Assembly (NCBI RefSeq): GCF_007743815.1
Contig: NZ_CP036265.1
Coordinates: 124,001 to 188,000 of the forward strand
DNA length: 64,000 nt
Direction of reading: 5' to 3'
From: Alienimonas californiensis
Lineage (GTDB): Bacteria > Planctomycetota > Planctomycetia > Planctomycetales > Planctomycetaceae
The stretch's first letter is position 1. Each line of letters begins with the position of its first letter. Below, piece after piece: positions 49,988-57,300 of the stretch. The notes under the pieces are model-generated. The model was given only the letters and a program-made list of their open reading frames with translations. It was not told the origin of the DNA and made no database searches. Made by a program: the position numbers and the translations under genes.

Positions 49988-50315
49988 CCGAGGACAGTCT
50001 CGAGGTGGATAGGGGGCGACAATCCAGCCTGTGAATCTGACGACCGCCCCGCGCTCGGGGCGACCAGCGGTCGGCCGACTTTTGAGATCGCGTCTCAACG
50101 AGAGTGACTATGATGGCCCGCGGGGGTTTTCGCAACCAGTCCTGCGAAAGTTCTCCGCCGCCCGCCGCCCGGCCGGCGTGCTGGGAGGCTGAGAGGCGTC
50201 TGAGCAGTGCACGGACGTCTCCGGTGCCGCCTCGCCGGCGATCAGAGAAGCTGCGTTGGTCGCCTGCGGCCCGGCATCGTGCTGCGGAAGGGCGAACCAA
50301 CCCCGCGGCCGGAGA
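49988..50315. promoter_or_regulatory. Regulatory region with TTGAGA-N5-TCTCAA palindrome
   Basis: This 328-base gap is upstream of the DUF1559 gene (minus strand) and downstream of hxlR. The perfect palindrome at 50082-50098 has two six-base arms around five bases, about 95 bases before the DUF1559 start. It could be a regulator operator. Otherwise the gap shows no gene that I can support. Confidence 0.4.
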
Positions 50316-50717
50316 TCACCGGCCGGGGGCGACTTCTTCGTCCTGGCCGCCGCCGGCCTCTTCGACGGCGCCGGGCGGGGCGGGATCGAGCGGCCCTCCC
50401 TTTCGCTCCGCCCACGTCAACAGGGCGTCCAATGCGGGGCAGAGGGACTGTCCCCACTCGGTCAGCCGATACTCCACCTTCGGGGGGACCTGCGGGTAGA
50501 CCGTTCTCGACACGAGCCCATCCGCTTCCAGTCGGCGTAATTGCTGGGCCAGCATCTTCTGCGAGATCCCCGGGACGAGTCGCTCGAGATCCGAGTAACG
50601 TCGCACCTTGCCGCCGAACAACTGGAACAGAATCACCAGTTTCCAACGCCCCCCGAGCAACTGAAAGGCCTCCTCCACCCCCGCCGCGGCCGTCTCGGGC
50701 GTATAGGCCTTACGCAT
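50316..50717 (-). CDS. HxlR-family transcriptional regulator
   Basis: HxlR regulators are winged-helix DNA-binding proteins that respond to reactive electrophiles, quinones or other stresses. The 133-residue protein contains EAFQLLGGRWKLVILFQLFG, VRRYSDLERLVPGISQKMLA, QQLRRLEADGLVSRTVYPQV and PKVEYRLTEWGQSL, a full family match. It ends in a low-complexity acidic tail. It is transcribed divergently from a SnoaL-like gene and an SDR gene. By analogy it probably controls them from the 102-base gap between. The start is ATG at 50717. Confidence 0.93.
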   Translation of the reverse strand: MRKAYTPETAAAGVEEAFQLLGGRWKLVILFQLFGGKVRRYSDLERLVPGISQKMLAQQLRRLEADGLVSRTVYPQVPPKVEYRLTEWGQSLCPALDALLTWAERKGGPLDPAPPGAVEEAGGGQDEEVAPGR

Positions 50718-50819
50718 TTGTGGGTCGCTTACTTTTTAGTGCGTTCTTGAGGATCGGCCAGCCTAGGCGAGGATCTCCGCATCGCCAACTTCGGCCCGCT
50801 TTCCTCGGAGCGCAACGCC
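50718..50819. promoter_or_regulatory. Divergent hxlR / SnoaL-SDR promoter region
   Basis: A 102-base gap with an AT-rich patch (cttactttttagtgcgttct at 50728-50747) unlike the surrounding GC-rich DNA. HxlR proteins usually bind such sites between themselves and the divergent target. No exact palindrome was confirmed. Confidence 0.4.
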
Positions 50820-51146
50820 ATGCACGTCCCCCTGCCCGACCCGGTCGCCGCCTTTTTTAAGGCGAGCAACGGCTCCGTCCCGTTCGAGCCGGAACGCTGC
50901 TTCGGCGAGGACGCCGTCGTCCAGGACGAGCGCCAGACGCACCGGGGCCATGTGGCCATCGGCGTCTGGCTGCGGGAGGCGCAACGCGCAACCCCCTACA
51001 CCGTGGAGCCGCTGGAGGTCGTTCAACAGGACGCCGGTCTCGCCGTCCGCACCCGGGTCGCGGGCGCCTTCCCCGGGAGTCCGCTCGAACTCGATCACGT
51101 CTTCCGCCTGACCGGCGACCGCATTGCCTCCCTGGAGATCGGGTGA
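50820..51146 (+). CDS. SnoaL-like (NTF2-fold) protein
   Basis: The 108-residue protein has the small cone-shaped SnoaL/NTF2 layout. It opens with a helix, [15 protein letters not shown], followed by [48 protein letters not shown] and [13 protein letters not shown]. Such proteins can be isomerases, dehydratases or ligand-binding chaperones. A GGAG site lies nine bases before the ATG. Its stop overlaps the start of the following SDR gene (TGATG), and both lie opposite hxlR. The substrate is unknown. Confidence 0.85.
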   Translation: MHVPLPDPVAAFFKASNGSVPFEPERCFGEDAVVQDERQTHRGHVAIGVWLREAQRATPYTVEPLEVVQQDAGLAVRTRVAGAFPGSPLELDHVFRLTGDRIASLEIG

Positions 51147-51925
51147 TGTCGTTCGATCTGGAACTCGCGGGACGGCGGGCGCTGGTCACCGCCGGGACCA
51201 AGGGCATCGGTGCCGCCACGGTCGCCCTCTTCCGTGAACTCGGCGCCCGGACGCTCACCACCGCACGGGCGCGGCCGGATCACGTTCCGGCGGAGTGGTT
51301 CGTCGCGGCGGATCTCACCACCGCCGCCGGCTGCGACGCGGTGGTCAAAGCGGTTGAGGAGCGACTCGGCGGGGTGGACGTCCTCGTGCACGTCCTGGGC
51401 GGCTCGTCGGCGCCGGCGGGCGGCTTCGCGGCCCTCAACGACGACGCCTGGCTCGACGAGTTTCGCCTGAACCTGTTCCCCGCCGTGCGGCTGGACCGGG
51501 CGCTGCTGCCCGGGATGTTGGAACGGGGTTCGGGCGTGGTCGTGCACGTCACGTCGATCCAGAATCGCCTCCCCCTGCCGGAATCCACGACGGCCTACGC
51601 CGCGGCGAAGGCGGCGCTGTCCACCTACAGCAAGAGCCTGTCGAAGGAAGCGGCGCCGCGGGGCGTCCGCGTCGTTCGCGTCTCGCCCGGCTGGGTCGAA
51701 ACGGAAGCCTCCGTCGCACTGACCGAACGGCTCGCGGAGCAGGCCGGCGTCGACCTCGAAGGCGGACGGCGCATCATCATGGACTCGCTCGGCGGGATTC
51801 CGCTCGGGCGTCCCGCCCAGCCCGCGGAGGTGGCGAACCTCATCGCGTTCCTAGCCTCGCCCCGAGCGGCTTCGATCACCGGAACGGAGTACGTGATCGA
51901 CGGCGGGACCGTCCCCGTCGCGTGA
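51146..51925 (+). CDS. Short-chain dehydrogenase/reductase
   Basis: This 259-residue SDR has the nucleotide-binding [10 protein letters not shown] loop near the N-terminus, a catalytic serine at about S137 (VTSIQNR), tyrosine Y151 and lysine K155 (YAAAK), and a C-terminal [18 protein letters not shown] typical of SDRs such as FabG or 3-hydroxy-type oxidoreductases. The usual TGxxxGxG loop reads TAGTKGIG, a small change. The start is ATG at 51146 (a GTG three bases earlier is in frame). The gene is coupled to the SnoaL-like gene and probably regulated by HxlR. The substrate is unknown. Confidence 0.92.
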   Translation: MSFDLELAGRRALVTAGTKGIGAATVALFRELGARTLTTARARPDHVPAEWFVAADLTTAAGCDAVVKAVEERLGGVDVLVHVLGGSSAPAGGFAALNDDAWLDEFRLNLFPAVRLDRALLPGMLERGSGVVVHVTSIQNRLPLPESTTAYAAAKAALSTYSKSLSKEAAPRGVRVVRVSPGWVETEASVALTERLAEQAGVDLEGGRRIIMDSLGGIPLGRPAQPAEVANLIAFLASPRAASITGTEYVIDGGTVPVA

Positions 51926-51973
51926 CCCGGCGGCGCAGACACTCCGGGACGTTCGCCCCCGGGGACCGCCGCC

Positions 51974-53353
51974 TCAGCGCGCCGCCGTGCCGGCCAGCGT
52001 CGTGAGCAGCCAGATGCCCACGCCGTAGTAGAGGATCACCCCGGTCACGTCCATCACCGCGGTGATGAGGGGGGTGCTCATCAGGGCCGGGTCGGCGCCC
52101 ATCTTTTTGCTCGCCAGCGGCAACAGGGAGCCGCAGACGGTGCCGATCACGACCACTACGAACACCGTGCCGGCGACCATCAGGCTCTCGTTGGAGCCCA
52201 ACTCGAACCACAGATACCCGCTGAGATAGCCGATCAGCGCCAGCAGGAAGCCCAACGTGCCGCCGACCAGCAGTTCACGGGCGGCCAGCCTCCACGGGCC
52301 GGTCCCCTGCTCCCCCAAGGCGATCGCCCGGATGATCAGCGCCGCCGACTGGCTGCCGGCGTTGCCGCCGGCGGCCAACACCAGCGGGAGGAACAGCACC
52401 AGCCAGACGTGCGCCTCGCTGACTTCCTCGAACCGCTGCAACACCTGCGCGGTCGCCAGGGCGACCAGCGAGAGGAACATCAGCCACTTGCCGCGCTTCC
52501 ACGCCAGTTCCAGCACGCCGGTTTCGGCGTAGCTGTCGGCCAACGGCTCGACGCCGCCCATCCGCAGCACGTCCTCCTCCGCCTCCTGCCGGACGACGTC
52601 CATCGCGTCGTCGTGGGTGACGATGCCGACCAGTCGGTTCGCCTCGTCGACCACCGGCAGGGCGAGCAGGTCGTACCGCATCACCTGGGCGGCGACCTTC
52701 TCCTGGTCGTCGTCCACGCGGGCGCTGATCACGTCCCGCCGCATCAACTCGCCGACCGTGCGCTCCGGCCGGGCCAGCACGAGGTCCCGCAGCGAGACGA
52801 ACCCGTCCAGCCGCCGGTCCGGGCCGAGGACGTAGATGTAGTACAGCGTCTCGGCGTCCGGGGCCTGCTTGCGGAGGGCGGTGAGGGCCTCGGCGACGGT
52901 CGCCTGCTCCGTGAGGCTGGCGTACTCCGTGGTCATGATCGACCCGGCGGACTCCTCCGGGTAGGCCAGCAGCCGGCGGACGTCCGCCCGGTCCGCCTGG
53001 GCCATCAGCGGGAGCAGACTCTCCACCCGCACCGGATCGAGCCGGGAGAGCAGGTCCGCCCGGTCGTCGGAGCTCATCTCCCCGACGAGCTTGCTGAGCC
53101 GCTCCTTGCCGATCGCCTCGACCAGCTCCACCTGCCGGTGCAGGGAGAGGAACTCGAAGATCTCCACCTGCCGCGGGAGCGCACAGTGCGAGAGCACCCG
53201 CCAGACGGTTTCGTCCTCCAGTTCGGCCAGCAACTCGGCCAACGCGGCGGGGTGCAGCTCCTCGCAGAACGCCTTGAGCCCGTCCGCGTCACCCTCTTCC
53301 AGCATCAGGCGCAGATCCGGCCCGAGCAGGTAGTTGATGACGGCGGTGGGCAT
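51974..53353 (-). CDS. mgtE: Magnesium transporter MgtE
   Basis: The 459-residue protein matches MgtE. The N-terminal helical domain is present (LHPAALAELLAELEDETVWR, EFLSLHRQVELVEAIGKERL, LSKLVGEMSSDDRADLLSRL). Two CBS domains follow (EYASLTEQATVAEALTALRK, RDVISARVDDDQEKVAAQVM). The membrane part has five helices, starting with WLVLFLPLVLAAGGNAGSQS, which holds the conserved GGNAGSQS motif, and later ALMSTPLITAVMDVTGVILY. It forms a dimeric Mg2+ channel gated by intracellular magnesium. No M-box riboswitch was recognised upstream, where the rpsI terminator lies. Confidence 0.95.
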   Translation of the reverse strand: MPTAVINYLLGPDLRLMLEEGDADGLKAFCEELHPAALAELLAELEDETVWRVLSHCALPRQVEIFEFLSLHRQVELVEAIGKERLSKLVGEMSSDDRADLLSRLDPVRVESLLPLMAQADRADVRRLLAYPEESAGSIMTTEYASLTEQATVAEALTALRKQAPDAETLYYIYVLGPDRRLDGFVSLRDLVLARPERTVGELMRRDVISARVDDDQEKVAAQVMRYDLLALPVVDEANRLVGIVTHDDAMDVVRQEAEEDVLRMGGVEPLADSYAETGVLELAWKRGKWLMFLSLVALATAQVLQRFEEVSEAHVWLVLFLPLVLAAGGNAGSQSAALIIRAIALGEQGTGPWRLAARELLVGGTLGFLLALIGYLSGYLWFELGSNESLMVAGTVFVVVVIGTVCGSLLPLASKKMGADPALMSTPLITAVMDVTGVILYYGVGIWLLTTLAGTAAR

Positions 53354-53363
53354 GGGCAGTCCG

Positions 53364-53400
53364 AAAAAAGAACGCCGGAGCCTCGCGAGGCCCCGGCGTT
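53364..53400 (-). terminator. Rho-independent terminator for rpsI
   Basis: On the minus strand, 27 bases after the rpsI stop, a GC-rich hairpin with about 13-base arms (aacgccggggcctcg/cgaggctccggcgtt, one mismatch) is followed by cttttttc. This is the most typical intrinsic terminator in the window. Confidence 0.9.
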
Positions 53401-53427
53401 ACCACGTGAAACAAATCCTCCGGCGGA

Positions 53428-54348
53428 TCACCGCTTGGAGAACTGGAAGCTCTTCCGGGCCTTCTTGCGGCCGTACTTCTTCCGTTCGACGGCCCGCTCG
53501 TCGCGGGTGAGGTAGCCGCCGTGGTGCAGCGTGCCGTGCAGGTTCGGGTCCTTGGCCTGCAACGCCCGGGCGATGCCGAGCACGATGGCGCCGGCCTGGC
53601 CGGTGCTGCCGCCGCCTTCGACGCGAACCCACACGTCGACGTTGCCGGCCATCTCCGTCCGCTCGAGCGGGGCGCGAATCGACTCCACGTCGCGGACGAA
53701 GCTGAAGTAGTCGTCCAGGTCGCGGCCGTTCACGCTGAACTGGCCGGTGCCGTCGGAGATGCGGACGCGGGCCACGCTGGTCTTGCGACGGCCGGTGCCC
53801 ATCGCGGTGCCGAAGCGGTCGATCGAGCCGCGGATCATGCTCTCCGGCGGCGGGGCGATGTCCTCGGGGGCGCGGCCGCCGCCGATGGTCAGACCCATAT
53901 CCTCGGCGTAGCTCTCGCCGGTCGCATCGGGGCCCATCTCGTCCGGGGAGGCGGCGCCGACCTCGGCGCCGGTGGTCGGCTCGTCGCCCACCGGCTCAGC
54001 GGCCTGATCGGCGGCGGCGAGATCGCCCTGCGGAACGTCCACCTGAATGTCGGCGGCGCCCGCGGTGGCGCCGGCGTCGACGTTGGCGGAATCGACTAGC
54101 GGAGCGGTCTGACCGCTCTCGGTGCCGCCGGAGTTGCCGGTCGCGGCATCAGAAGCGCCGCGCGGGCCGGAGGTCCCGTCGGACGCAACCTTCGTCTCGT
54201 CGACCGGGTTGTTCTCGTCGGTCCCGGGCACGTCCGCGGCGGTCGTCTCGCTGCTCGGGCCCTTCGGCACGCCGTCCATCGGCGCCGGGGACGCCGAGGG
54301 GGTCTGCGAGGGGGCGTCCGGATCGGGCGTGTCGGCGTCGTTCGGCAT
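53428..54348 (-). CDS. rpsI: 30S ribosomal protein S9 with a 183-residue acidic N-terminal extension
   Basis: The C-terminal 123 residues (from GTGRRKTSVARVRISDGTGQ to KKARKSFQFSKR) are a normal S9, including the basic tail that reaches the P-site tRNA. They are preceded by about 183 residues that are low in complexity and rich in aspartate, glutamate, alanine and proline (for example DADTPDPDAPSQTPSASP). The reading frame is open through this whole stretch and starts at ATG 54348, 94 bases after rplM, as expected for an rplM-rpsI operon. An internal start near MIRGS would give an S9 of about 137 residues, but it would leave roughly 600 bases without a gene. A strong terminator follows. Confidence 0.9.
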   Translation of the reverse strand: MPNDADTPDPDAPSQTPSASPAPMDGVPKGPSSETTAADVPGTDENNPVDETKVASDGTSGPRGASDAATGNSGGTESGQTAPLVDSANVDAGATAGAADIQVDVPQGDLAAADQAAEPVGDEPTTGAEVGAASPDEMGPDATGESYAEDMGLTIGGGRAPEDIAPPPESMIRGSIDRFGTAMGTGRRKTSVARVRISDGTGQFSVNGRDLDDYFSFVRDVESIRAPLERTEMAGNVDVWVRVEGGGSTGQAGAIVLGIARALQAKDPNLHGTLHHGGYLTRDERAVERKKYGRKKARKSFQFSKR

Positions 54349-54442
54349 GAGCGAGGGTCCCGCGCGGCGGGCGAAGGTCAGCGGGGGAGAAGCGAGGAGA
54401 AGCGGGACCGGGGAGCGTCAGCCCCCGAAGCGGCCGGGAGAT

Positions 54443-54943
54443 TCAGCGGGTGCGGGAGGGCATCAGGTAGCCGGGGAACTCCCCGGGCTGCTGGGCCTGA
54501 TGGCCGTGATCCGGGCCGACGACCAGCTTGAGCTTCTTGATCATCTGCCGGCCCAGCTTGTTCTTGGGCAGCATCCGACGAACGGCCTCGTGCAGGATCA
54601 TCTCCGGCTTGCGGGCGTGCAGCCGCTCGGCGGACTCGACGGTGCGGCCGCCGGGATAACCGCTGTAGCGGTCGTACTCCTTCTGGAGCCACTTCTTGGA
54701 GAAGTTCGCGATGGATTCGTGCTCCATCTTCTTCCCGCCGAAGGCGACCCGCTCCACGTTGGTGACGACGACGTAGTCGCCGTTATCCACGTGCGGGGTG
54801 TAGCTCGGCTTGTGCTTGCCCATGAGCACCATGGCGATCCCGGTCGCCAGACGACCGACGATCTGCCCGTCGGCGTCCACGGTGACCCACTGCGGGTCCG
54901 CGGCTTCCTTGGGAAGCTGGGTGCATTTCTGGAGGATGGGCAT
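54443..54943 (-). CDS. rplM: 50S ribosomal protein L13
   Basis: L13 is an early-assembly protein of the 50S subunit. From ATG 54943 the protein has 166 residues. Family motifs include WVTVDADGQIVGRLATGIAM, LMGKHKPSYTPHVDNGDYVV, NVERVAFGGKKME and HEAVRRMLPKNKLGRQMIKK. The frame is open a further 51 codons upstream, but the added part is not conserved, so this start is preferred. L13 precedes S9 in the operon, as in most bacteria. Confidence 0.95.
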   Translation of the reverse strand: MPILQKCTQLPKEAADPQWVTVDADGQIVGRLATGIAMVLMGKHKPSYTPHVDNGDYVVVTNVERVAFGGKKMEHESIANFSKKWLQKEYDRYSGYPGGRTVESAERLHARKPEMILHEAVRRMLPKNKLGRQMIKKLKLVVGPDHGHQAQQPGEFPGYLMPSRTR

Positions 54944-55125
54944 CGACGCCGCCTGCTGAACACGCCCGGGGGGGCGAGGGAAGAACAAGAAGTCGCGGTT
55001 GCGTCCCGCACGGGACGATCCGCCCCGATTCACCGAAGGCAGGGCGCCGCCGGCAAGGGGGTCGGGCACGATAGACGCGCGTCGCCCGCGGTTCAACGCT
55101 GGGAGGATAACTCTCGCTGAGTCAT

Positions 55126-55213
55126 GGCGAGCGGCGGGCGTCCGCCCCCCGTGTGAGCGTCCTGGCGATCGTCCGGGTTTGAGGACACGGAGGGCTCACG
55201 CCCGCCGCTCGCC
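55126..55213. repeat. Inverted repeat (16-base arms) between rplM and flgL
   Basis: Arms ggcgagcggcgggcgt (55126-55141) and its exact complement (55198-55213) enclose 56 bases containing ccgccccccgtgt and other short inverted pieces. The left part resembles 59053-59081 (ggcgagcggcggggcgtcag...ccccccgtg), so this is one member of a dispersed repeat family. It lies just after the flgL stop and may end that transcript. Confidence 0.75.
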
Positions 55214-55219
55214 CTACTC

Positions 55220-57214
55220 CTACAGGAAGTTGATCAGCGACAGCTGGTTCGCCTGGGCGGTCAGGCGGAGGGTCGCCTCGTAGGCGGTCTGCAGCGCCGT
55301 GATGCGGCTGAACACCTCCGCGAGGTCCGCGTCCAGCACCATCGAGAGGTCTTCGCGCAACTGGAGCTCCTCGTCCACCAGCCGATCCGTCTGCTGCGAG
55401 ACCCGCTGATGACGCACGCCGGAGGCGGCCCGCACGGCGGTGGCGCGGGCCTGCTCCACGTCCAGCAGGTCGCCCAGCGGGTGCAGGGCGACGTCGTCGC
55501 CGGCCCGCAGACCGGCTTCCAACCGGCTCAGCAGGTCCGGCAGGCCGCCGGTGCGGCGGGGGTGGTCGATGGAACCGGAGATCGCGTCCCCGGGCGCCGC
55601 CGGTCCTGACGACGACGGGCCCGCCAGCCCCAGGCCGACGGAGAGTTCCGACTCCGCCACCGTCAGCGGCCCGGCCACCGCGGGCAGCACGGGGACCTGC
55701 GCGTCGGCCAACGTCAGACCGTTGCCCGGAGCGCCGAAGCTGGCCGTCAGCACGCCGGGGTCCACGGCGTTGATCGCGGCGAGCACGTCTTCCAACGTCT
55801 CCGCCCCCGAAAGGTCCACGCTCACGTCGGTGCCGTCGCGGCGGGTGATCACCAGCGGGCCGGGGCCGTCCGGCAGCGGGCCGGTCGGGATCCCCGCCCC
55901 GCCGTTCAGTTCGTCCAGCCGGGTGGAGGCCGGCAGGGTGGAGACGCCGAGGTCCCGCGCCGAGGTGGCGCCGTTCTCCCCGATCGAGAAGTCCACGCCG
56001 CTGACCCGCCCGCGGATCACGATCCCCGTGCCGTCTTCGTTGAGGTCGGCGAGGACGTGCACGCCGGCGGCCTCGGTTTGCAGCTTGATCGCGGCCAACG
56101 CCTCGCCGACGGTCGTCGCGGAGGAAAGATCCACCGTCGCCGTCACGTCTCCCTGGACGATCTGCAGGCCGCCCGCCACGTCCACCCCCGCCCCGCCGTT
56201 CAGGGCCGTCAAGGGAGTGTGCTTCGTGACCCGCGGAGCCAGCCCCCCGCCCTCGAGCACGCCGGGGGCGACGGGCGCCGGATTCGGCACGAGCCGCAGG
56301 TCCCGGGCGAACCGGCCGCCGTTCACGTCGGCGATCGTGACCGCCGCCGCCGGGTCCCCGCCGGGGTTCACGGCGAACGACAGCCCGTCGCCGGCCGCGG
56401 AGACGTTCACGTTCAACCCCGGCGGCCCGGCGCCGAAGGCCGCTTCCAGCCGGGTCTTCAGGTCGCCGATCGTGCGGGCGCCGGCGAGGTCGACCGTCTG
56501 CGAGGCGAGGTTGCCCAGCCCGTCGTCCAGGCTCACCGTCAGTTCGCCCGGCGTGACCCCGGCGCCGCCGTGCAGGGCGGACAGCGGCGTGTCCAGGGTG
56601 AGGGCCGGCGAGAGCGGGCGGCTCTCGGCGGGGGTGAGCACCTGCAACGCCGCGTGTCCGTTCACCGCGGTGTCGATCGGGCTGTGGTCGCCGATCAGTC
56701 CGGGGATGCCGCCCAGGTCGCCGGTATACAGCGTCTTCCCGCCGCCCAGATCCGCGAAGGGCGAGCCGGTCGGGTTGGAGCCGCCGAACAGCGACCGGCC
56801 GCGGAAGGTACGGTTGCCCTCCAGGATGATGCTCTGCCGCAGGGCGGCGACCTCGTCCGCCAGCGCGTTCTTCTCCGCCTGCGAGGATTGCGCCCCGATG
56901 CCGGACTGCAACAGCGTGCGGGCCTTCGTCGCGGCGTCGCCGAACGTGGCGAGGCCCACGTCGGCGGCGGCGAGCTGGCTGCTCGCGACGGCGAGTTGCT
57001 CCTGCAGGGCCGTGTTCCGCTCCACGTTCCGCTGCATCAGCCCGGCCTTGATGGCCCCGGCCGGGTCCTCGCTGCCCACGGCGATCCGCACGCCGGTGGC
57101 GGCCATGTCCTGCAGGCGGATGGACTCCGCGTTGATCTTGTTCAGCGAGGCGCCGAGCCGCTGAAACTGGAACGTCTCCGGCGTACGGCCGGGGAGAACC
57201 GGGCTGACGGGCAT
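55220..57214 (-). CDS. flgL: Flagellar hook-associated protein FlgL (with flagellin-IN-type repeats)
   Basis: FlgL (HAP3) links the hook to the filament. The 664-residue protein has a flagellin-type N-terminal helix (LGASLNKINAESIRLQDMAA, RIAVGSEDPAGAIKAGLMQR) and a conserved GNRTFRGRSLFGGSNPTGSP segment. A beta-rich middle carries three repeats of the type DTPLSALHGGAGV, HTPLTALNGGAGV and TRLDELNGGAGI, as in flagellin hook-IN motifs. The C-terminal helix includes AYEATLRLTAQANQLSLINF. FlgL of E. coli is about 317 residues, so the middle is greatly enlarged. It is last in the flagellar run, and an AAGGAGGA ribosome site precedes the ATG. Confidence 0.88.
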   Translation of the reverse strand: MPVSPVLPGRTPETFQFQRLGASLNKINAESIRLQDMAATGVRIAVGSEDPAGAIKAGLMQRNVERNTALQEQLAVASSQLAAADVGLATFGDAATKARTLLQSGIGAQSSQAEKNALADEVAALRQSIILEGNRTFRGRSLFGGSNPTGSPFADLGGGKTLYTGDLGGIPGLIGDHSPIDTAVNGHAALQVLTPAESRPLSPALTLDTPLSALHGGAGVTPGELTVSLDDGLGNLASQTVDLAGARTIGDLKTRLEAAFGAGPPGLNVNVSAAGDGLSFAVNPGGDPAAAVTIADVNGGRFARDLRLVPNPAPVAPGVLEGGGLAPRVTKHTPLTALNGGAGVDVAGGLQIVQGDVTATVDLSSATTVGEALAAIKLQTEAAGVHVLADLNEDGTGIVIRGRVSGVDFSIGENGATSARDLGVSTLPASTRLDELNGGAGIPTGPLPDGPGPLVITRRDGTDVSVDLSGAETLEDVLAAINAVDPGVLTASFGAPGNGLTLADAQVPVLPAVAGPLTVAESELSVGLGLAGPSSSGPAAPGDAISGSIDHPRRTGGLPDLLSRLEAGLRAGDDVALHPLGDLLDVEQARATAVRAASGVRHQRVSQQTDRLVDEELQLREDLSMVLDADLAEVFSRITALQTAYEATLRLTAQANQLSLINFL

Positions 57215-57221
57215 CGTTCAA

Positions 57222-57229
57222 TCCTCCTT
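57222..57229 (-). promoter_or_regulatory. Strong Shine-Dalgarno site of flgL
   Basis: AAGGAGGA on the minus strand lies about seven bases before the flgL ATG at 57214. It is one of few clear ribosome sites in the window and fixes the start. Confidence 0.75.
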
Positions 57230-57300
57230 TCGGTCGTGTCGGGTCTGAGACGGTTTGAAACGGTTGGGAGCGAGGACGGCCGGGGGCGCCGGCCGACCGG

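Noticed and set aside
53428-53850. Short S9 starting at the internal methionine of MIRGS
   Set aside because: It would leave about 600 bases of open, gene-free DNA in the rplM-rpsI operon; kept only as an alternative.
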